Assembly (NCBI GenBank): GCA_964247055.1
Contig: OZ176055.1
Location: 4,278,001 to 4,342,000 of the forward strand
From: Paragordius varius
Taxonomy: Eukaryota; Nematomorpha
Reading direction: 5' to 3'
Length of the DNA: 64,000 nucleotides
The position numbers and the translations under genes were made by a program. Below, one piece after another: positions 57,404 through 64,000 of this stretch (within the stretch, counting starts at the first letter, position 1; every line of letters starts with the position of its first letter). A model generated the notes under the pieces. It made no database searches. It was not told the origin of the DNA and was given only the letters and a program-made list of their open reading frames with translations.

Positions 57404-60400
57404 TCAAATTACCTTCAGGTTGCAAGCTCTTCTTGTCTAATTCTTTTTTTAAATTTAATCATTTCCTTATAATCAGTATGACAGCAAAGACAGGGCACAT
57501 GTTCATATAATTTTACAATTCTATAAAAAATGGCCATTGTTGATATTGTTAATTGTTCATTATAATGATTTCAGAACAGACCAATTCGATATGAGGAAAA
57601 GAGATAACTTTTTTGGAAAGTTTTAACTAAGATTTTTTGAAAATGGTAAAAATAAATATGCTACAGGCTTGTTTGTAAAAAAAGGCTCGATTAACAAGAA
57701 ATACAAATTAACATTATATACCGCGCTTTTTGGTTCAAATTCATTTGTATCGATTGGCGTACTAATCGCAATTTTTTGCTTTTGTCGGGTCATTCTACTA
57801 ACTGATTCTGGTTTTATATTTTTAGATTGCACATTGTTTTGTGTTGTTAACTTGAATTGAAGCTAAAAATATAATGTATTCAACAAATAGTAATATGTTT
57901 AAATGATAATATCATAGTTTTAATTTGGGAGAATTACTTCTTTTAATGGTGTAACTTTTTTGTTACTCCTTGGCTGATTTGCTTTTTCCAATAATTTATT
58001 CTCTAAAAGTTTCTATATTATAGTGTTACATTAATTTAGTTACCCGTTTTTGCAGTTCTTGACCCCGAAAAATCTCAAACTCTCTTTCCTTTTCTTGTAT
58101 TAACGCATCCCCATCCATCTTTAAAATAAAATAGAAAAATGAAAATAAAGCCATTATAAAATCTATATATTTATAAAAATGGAAAACGCTGGCTTTGTGA
58201 TCTAGTACCGGAAAACCGGTAGACCCATTCAAATCCAAACATCGAAAAAATATAATCATTAATGAATGCCCCGATAATAGCTTCGCCTTTTTTTAAAATA
58301 GGCCCCCAGTTCGGGCCCACTCCGTGTGAAAAACGGTTTTTTTTGAAAACAGAAGTTTACAAAAATCGTGTCTTTGAAACAATTTTCTAGAGAACGTGTT
58401 GGACCATTCAATTTCAAATATAATTTTTGTTTACTTATTTTTGATCGCACCGAACATAGTCGACTCACTTTTTTGAAGGCCTTCTTTTTACCCGCTACCC
58501 CCGTAAAATGCCATTTTTTTCAAAAAAAACAAAGTCCACAAAAATAATTTTTTAAATTTATTTTTTTCCCAAGTAAATAATAAATTAGTATGAATGCACC
58601 ATTTTAAAATTCCTATGAGATCATAGTTATTAAATAATGTTTCGAAATAATCCACGTATGTGGATCATTTTATTGTTCCTTTTTTCAAATAACCCCCCCA
58701 GAAGTCCGAAGGACTTCCTCGGCCTGCGTAGCAGCACGAGATTTATGCTAGTATTGTTATAAATATTTTTACATAATTTTTAATTCAAATCATCGTTTTT
58801 CATATTTACTATATATATATATATATAATAGATCAGTAATTTTTTAATCTAAAATGATTCCATATAAATATTAAAGTTGTTTACAAAATTTACATAGAAA
58901 ATAATGTTATTGATATTAAAAAAACATAAATAACCGAATAAAAAATGCCTGGTCAAAATACCACCAACTCAAAAATATTATAAACAATAAATACATCTCA
59001 TTCAAATCCAAATCGACTATGTACACCACCACCATACGACCCGTTCTAATTTACGCAACCGAAGCTATGGCTTTAACCAAAACAAATTCACTAAAGTTAC
59101 AACAAGCGGAAAACAGAATTCTAAAAACTATATGCAACAAACCCAAAATAATAAATTTGAACCATATAAATGACTCAACTTATCGACTGTTTGCGCACAA
59201 ATCGTCTGAGATTCGCGGGACATGTTCACCGACGCCCACATGAAAGTTGGCTATACCGCATGGTCAATTTTTCTACAAGTTTGCGAAATCGTAAAGGACG
59301 ACCATTAAAAAATTGGCGTGGAAAACGATCTGGCTATTTTAAATCTGAAAATTGAAGATGCGCAGGACCGATGCTTATGGCGGACAGCTGCCTGAAGGGT
59401 TACCCCCTTGTTGGGAGAAAAAAACCCTTAAAGATTGATAATGGTTGATTCTATTTACCTTATACTTCTCCATCATAATTGACATTTCCTTTCGCTCTTG
59501 TTCAAGGGTACACTTGGCTTTCATCCATTCTTGTTTGTGATTCAATAATTGTTCATTAATTTCACATTTCTAGTTAATTGGTATTATAGATGTTACAATG
59601 TATTGATTTTTTTTATGAAAACTTAAAACAGAAGTCTCCAATACAAATGGCTTGGCGGCCCCCATTTTCACAAAAAACTGACGGGCCGCATTTTTATATA
59701 TATATATGAGTATTCATAAATTTTTGTGGTTTTAAACAAAAAAAGTGTAAAATACAAACATAATATTTTCATATTCCTTCCAAATTGAGTAAGTGCTTAT
59801 TCAGAAAATTTGTTTGAGAAATATTAATTTTACTAAGTTGTAAGCATAATTTGGCAAATTTGAATTTCTAAATTCGCGGGCCATATATACAATTTCAGAG
59901 GGCTGCATGCGGCCATGTTAGAAACCCCTGACATAAACTATCAAATCAAAGATAAAAATATCTAAAATTTAACAAAACTAACTCAAATTTTGAAATATTT
60001 TTTAAATATTAAATTCTTTGGTAATACCTCCAATTCCAACTTTTCATTCATAGCATGTAATTGAACTATCTGTTTCGCTTGATTTTGGAGTTCGTCTCTT
60101 GCCCGTTTAAGTTTAATTTTTAAGTCCCTATGCTTAAGGATGGTGCTCCTAATTATCATATTTTTGGATTGTGCCAAGGAACGTAACTAATGTTATAATT
60201 AATAAAATATTTGGTTTATATTCAATTTAAATCAAATTTTAAAAAATGGAAATATTTACATAATCATATTAGGTAAATCTGAACTTCAACAAACATAGTA
60301 TATTATATATATAACACCTTAGATAAAATTTAAACCTGACATCTCTTTTTGGTTAAAATGTATTGATTGTGATTTCCCAATCTTTTCAATTTCGAACCTT

Positions 60401-63399
60401 GTGTCTTGTATCTGATTTTTATTTTCTTGAATTGTTGATTCAATGTCGCTAACTGTAAATAGTTTAAAATATATAGATGCTCATATATTTTTTGTATCTC
60501 AATTATAATGAGTGAAGGCATAATCGATTTATAACTGACTTTTTATAAAAATCTATTAAAATATTAATTGTAACAAATAAATTTAGAACCATAAACAATT
60601 AAGCTTTATTTTATTTTTCTAGAAAATATTAGCCTTTTTAAACAAATATAGATCTTGTCCTCCCAAAGAGTCGGTAAACGATCATTAACAATTGAAACGC
60701 ATATAAACTCTTGATCCTAAAACGCATCCTTAGTTTAAATTATAATTAGAGAAAATATGTTTTATTTAATACAATAGGAACAAAATGCTTAAATTATAAT
60801 AGGTAATCATTTTATATTAAAAAATACATAATATAGCCTATAACAGTACTATAAAAACTTTTTAAGCGTTTTGATATTAAATATAATTTTTCCAAGTGAA
60901 ATGACAATAATGACAAATATCCGCTTATTGTTTTAAATTTAATTGAATAAAAAAATAGAATCATGGATTGAAATGTATAATATTATACTTGACTGCTAGT
61001 TTCTGCCAAACCAATTTTGTATTTGTTTATCTCAGCAATTAATTTTTTATATTCTTCTAGTTGAACACTAAATGCAAAGTAAAGAGTACTGATTGTATAT
61101 AGATAGATTGCTATTAATCTTATTAGTATTGAAAGTATATTATTTAATATAAGTCCATAAATAATTTCAGTTAATTAACCAAATTTATTCTTAGAGCCTA
61201 TTAAGCATATATTGTTATATTTGACAATACAAATTACAATCCAGTCGTTTTGCGTCCTAAATTTTTTGACGGTAAATATATAGAAAAAGGATAATTCTGC
61301 ATTTTTGATAGCCAATATGCCCCAAACTTATTCATATTTTGTTTAGATATTAATTTTATATAATAACGTTTTTTTGTTCATTTTATGACGTATATCAGTT
61401 TTGGTGTCCCTTTAAGTAATATAATCGAATAGAAATATTTTATTTTAAACCATTCTCGTTGTTTCTATATTTAATAAATTGGTATCATAATGAAAAAAAA
61501 CCTACAAACTATAACCGGCCATTCGAATTCAATGATTGTAAATGTGATATTTAATTTATGTTAAAACAAAGATATAAGTAAAATTATAAACCGTGGTTAG
61601 CCGCGGTAAAAAAAGAAAAGTGCTCTAATGCGAAATGCTGGGTATGATACGTTTTTTTATAATTATCTCATGTATGAAACTCGATTATATTTTACACGAA
61701 TTTTAATTGATAAAAACGGATAACAAAAAGATTTTAATAAAAAGCGAATAGCATCGAAAAATGAAATCGATAAGGTTATAATCAAGAAATTCGACATATT
61801 ATATGTTATTTTCGTAAAAAACAATTTGTAACGCTATCCATTAATAAATCGGATATAATGAGAAAATGATCATTTCTTTCGCCATGTAAACGCAAATTTA
61901 CTGATATTTTGTTAACAATTAATTACCGTAATGCACCTGATTCTTTGGTTTGTTTCGTCAATTCAAGCTGTAGCATTTCATTACATTCAGTCAAATTCTA
62001 AATTAAATAAATCTGTTACAAATTGTTTATTTTTATTAAGAGGCCATATCCCAAATAATTACACACGCTTTTAACGGAAATATATCTAAAATCGAACGGT
62101 AGATACATTTTTCGGGGGAGAATGTATTTTGATTTGCGATAAGGTAGAAAGTTAAAAATAACTTTCATTTATCCATTAAAAGGAAATAAAATTTAATTAG
62201 CCTTAAATGTAAGAAAATATCTGCTTAGAATATGTGTTTTTCTAAAAATTCAATAAAAATACAGTATGAACATTCATGCTGGCCTATTCCCATTATTGTT
62301 GGCTGAATGGCAACACAGTAGTATATAAGTAAAAACAACAAAATGTAAAAATATTTTTTTCTATCTTACATTATTAATTTGTTTTTAATTATAGACAAAA
62401 TTTGTTTTATAATTCATGCTATATTACTAATTGGCTAATATGTGAATAAGCCAGCATTAATGTACATACTGTAAACACGCAATAAAAAACCATGTTTAAT
62501 TGTTGGATTTCTGATAATCTTGATGTGGTTGTTTCAAGTTCTTTTCTCTGTTCATCCACCATATTTTTCAAAACAATGCATTCTTCTTCCTTTGCTTTAA
62601 TTGTTAGTCTTAATAATAAATAAATATATAGTCAACCTTAATTTTTCAGTGTCCAACTTTAATAAATCCTTTTCACGATTCAAATAATTAATTTTGGTTT
62701 CATGTGATTCACATTGTTTTTTGTATTGTTCAAGGTTCGCCTATTGAATAAATTTTAATTAATGTGAGAATTCAAAAACTGATATTACGAAACAATCATA
62801 AATTTCATTCTTGCCTGTTATTAGTCAAAAGTTATATAAAAATATTATAATCGAAACAAAATATAATATTTTTTAATAATTAGTGCGAAAATGATAAAAA
62901 TCGTAATTTAACGAACAAGTTAAAGAATTACCCCGAATAAAAATCAACGTGTAAATAAAACAATTATCTGGATTAAATGCATTTTTGGATGATTAGTTAG
63001 GTGATAAATTTTCGCAAGACCCTACATAAAGCTTTTAATAGCTAATTATAAAACTTACACAATTTAAAAATACTCTAAGGATACTTTTATTTTTGAATTT
63101 ACAGAATAGTATTGGAAATTTGTTTTGGGATAAAAACTCAAATTGTTTTAGAAAAATTATTATTTTTACATAATTTGGAGATCCACATTATTTTCAAAAA
63201 AGTTAAATCCTAGACGTATGTAGGAGAACTAAATAATCAAAAATTTACCGAAATAATATATTTTTTTATCTAATATACGTACAGTAATTTCAATTTCGTG
63301 TTTTGTGGATATTTCGAGTTTTGATTTTGTTTCCAAAAGAATTTTCTTAAAATCGGTATATGTTTTTTCGGCAGCATCCTTTTCATTCAATACCATTTC
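57404..63399 (-). CDS. Long coiled-coil protein, 3' part, at least twelve exons
   Basis: Exons in transcript order: 63283-63399, 62637-62740, 62491-62608, 61937-61997, 60989-61056, 60336-60452, 60028-60186, 59459-59569, 58044-58118, 57938-58012, 57713-57862, and probably 57404-57436.  The reading frame continues through the first eleven; two neighbours of 62609-62636 are joined by a 28-nt intron. The link 62491-62608 to 61937-61997 is phase 0 and 61937-61997 to 60989-61056 phase 1. Translations are Glu/Lys/Leu-rich heptads (for example EYKKLIAEINKYKIGLAE, RARDELQNQAKQIVQLHAMN, EQERKEMSIMMEKYK), followed by a basic tail (RSNKKVTPLKE, RMTRQKQKIAISTP). This architecture suits a cytoskeletal, kinetochore or Golgi coiled-coil protein, but no family can be named. 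The 5' end lies outside the window. Introns hold a Helitron, a LINE fragment and MITEs. Confidence 0.7.
58162..58751 (+). mobile_element. Non-autonomous Helitron, complete, in a coiled-coil gene intron position
   Basis: Begins TCTATATATTTATAAAAATG after an A and ends GAGATTTATGCTAG before a T. Near the 3' end GAAGTCCGAAGGACTTC forms the terminal hairpin. These are the Helitron hallmarks: 5' TC, 3' hairpin plus CTAG, A/T insertion and no duplication. 590 bp, no Rep/helicase frame. It lies between exons 59459-59569 and 58044-58118. Confidence 0.82.
58930..59440 (+). pseudogene. LINE reverse transcriptase C-terminal fragment
   Basis: Reads TTTIRPVLIYATEAMALTKT and LQQAENRILKTICNKPK, then after a frame change RLRFAGHVHRRPHESW and NRKGRPLKNWR. 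These are the stretch after the RT domain of many LINEs (RP...YG.E.W, L...E...LR.I, RLRW.GHV.R, RGRP..RW). It is truncated at the 5' end and contains a frame change. Antisense to, and inside an intron of, the coiled-coil gene. Confidence 0.72.
59629..59930. mobile_element. hAT MITE (GGCCGC family) between coiled-coil exons
   Basis: Ends CAGAAGTCTCCAATACAAAT and GTTAGAAACCCCTG. Inside are TGGCGGCCCCCATTTT, GACGGGCCGC and, near the right end, CGCGGGCCATATAT and GCTGCATGCGGCC. Flanks ACTTAAAA and ACATAAAC agree at six of eight bases. Related to the hAT MITEs at 2847 and 56563. Confidence 0.65.
62262..62471. mobile_element. Small Tc1/mariner-type MITE between coiled-coil exons
   Basis: TA at 62260-62261 and 62472-62473. 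Ends CAGTATGAACATTCATGCTG and AGCATTAATGTACATACTG, inverted with few changes. The interior AACAACAAAATGT is shared with 51567-51750. Its right end is 20 nt from the splice donor of exon 62491-62608 (in gene orientation, just downstream). Confidence 0.65.
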
Positions 63400-63451
63400 C
63401 TGTTAAAAATGAACTTAAACAATATAAAATTTATTTGAAAATTATACATCA

Positions 63452-64000
63452 TCTATATATTTTAAAAATGAAAAATCCTGGCTTTGGGATGTGTTTTCGG
63501 AAAACCGGTGGATCCATTCAAATCCAAATGTCATAAAAATATAATTATTAATGAATACCCCGACAATAGCTTCGCCCTTTTTTCAAATTAGGCCCCCAGT
63601 TCGGGCCCACTCTGTGTAAAAAACGGTTATTTTGAAAACAGAAGTCCACAAAAATTGTGTCTTCGAGACAATTTTCCGGAAAACGTGTTGGACCATTCAA
63701 TTTCATATATGATTTTTTTTACTTTTTTTCGATTGTGCCGAACGTCGGCTCGCTTTTTTAATTTAGGCCCTCTTTTTACCCGCTCCCCCAGTAAAATGCC
63801 ATTTTTTCAAAAAAAATAAGTCAAAAATATTTTTTTGAATCTATTTTTTGCTTAAGGTATGAGCCGTAAAAATTCAATAAGGAATCCAGGTATTCCCTGT
63901 TAAAAGGCAAAAATAGTCAAGTGTTTCTTTGATGATAGCTGCTAGGTAAAGAGATACCCACTAAAAACTGACCCGTCATATCAAATAGCGTGCCTTTGGG
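63452..64000 (+). mobile_element. Non-autonomous Helitron, runs off the window
   Basis: Starts TCTATATATTTTAAAAATG after an A, followed by CCTGGCTTTGGGATG, CGACAATAGCTTCGCCC and GGGCCCACTCTGTGTAA. This is the longest stretch of the family with the central part (AAGGAATCCAGGTATTCCC) preserved. The 3' end is beyond the window. Confidence 0.75.

Noticed and set aside
1-64000. CRISPR array, rRNA genes, LTR retroelements or Polintons
   Set aside because: No regularly spaced identical repeats, no rRNA-like conserved blocks, and no paired long terminal repeats with gag/pol or capsid frames were seen.

Overview
Sequence type and likely organism. The window is very AT-rich eukaryotic DNA. Seven protein genes can be recognised or reasonably modelled by splicing, in about 64 kb. 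Between and inside them lies a dense layer of DNA-transposon MITEs, Helitrons, LINE relics and a tRNA-derived SINE. Four genes have clear animal orthologues: TSPAN13/31, SLC25A39/40, FBXO25/32 and the oligosaccharyltransferase subunit MAGT1/TUSC3. The most telling feature is intron size. Homology-anchored models need introns of 21, 22, 24, 24, 24, 26, 26, 27 and 28 nt, next to ordinary introns of 70-2200 nt. Introns this short are known in dicyemid mesozoans, so a dicyemid-like, simplified parasitic animal is my best guess. This is an inference, not a proof.

Layout. 1-5994: no genes; a Chapaev-like element, a TTAA-target MITE, a SINE copy and a hAT MITE relic. 5995-7473 (-): a single-exon GT31 glycosyltransferase. 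9832-12450 (-): a TSPAN13/31-type tetraspanin in five exons. Only 110 bp away and divergent, 12561-16402 (+): an SLC25A39/40-type mitochondrial carrier in nine exons, with a duplicated signature exon. 16403-22532: a mariner relic, a MITE with repeated arms, a TTAA MITE and a LINE relic. 22533-28730 (+): an FBXO25/32-type F-box gene in seven exons. 30356-33417 (-): an OST3/OST6 (MAGT1/TUSC3) subunit in eight exons. 34174-50862: a transposon graveyard with two hAT relics carrying coding remnants, a triple-nested Chapaev/TTAA-MITE/Helitron block, two large hAT elements with 8-bp duplications, and a MITE with perfect arms. 51236-54988 (+): a small NPC2-like ML-domain gene whose first intron holds a Tc1/mariner element and other insertions. 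55765-56331 (-): a tentative small gene. 57404-63399 (-): the 3' part of a long coiled-coil gene in at least twelve exons, whose 5' end lies beyond the window. Another Helitron starts at 63452 and runs off the end.

How the genes relate. They look like ordinary single-copy housekeeping genes: secretory-pathway glycosylation (GT31, OST3/6), membrane organisation (tetraspanin), mitochondrial transport (SLC25A39/40), ubiquitin ligation (FBXO25/32), lysosomal sterol binding (NPC2-like) and a structural coiled coil. Nothing suggests an operon. The one tight arrangement is the tetraspanin/carrier head-to-head pair.

I found no CRISPR array, rRNA, clearly functional tRNA, LTR element or Polinton. No single new molecular system stands out. 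The most interesting observations are the micro-introns (two of them stop-free and a multiple of three), the duplicated signature exon of the carrier gene, and the nested transposon history.
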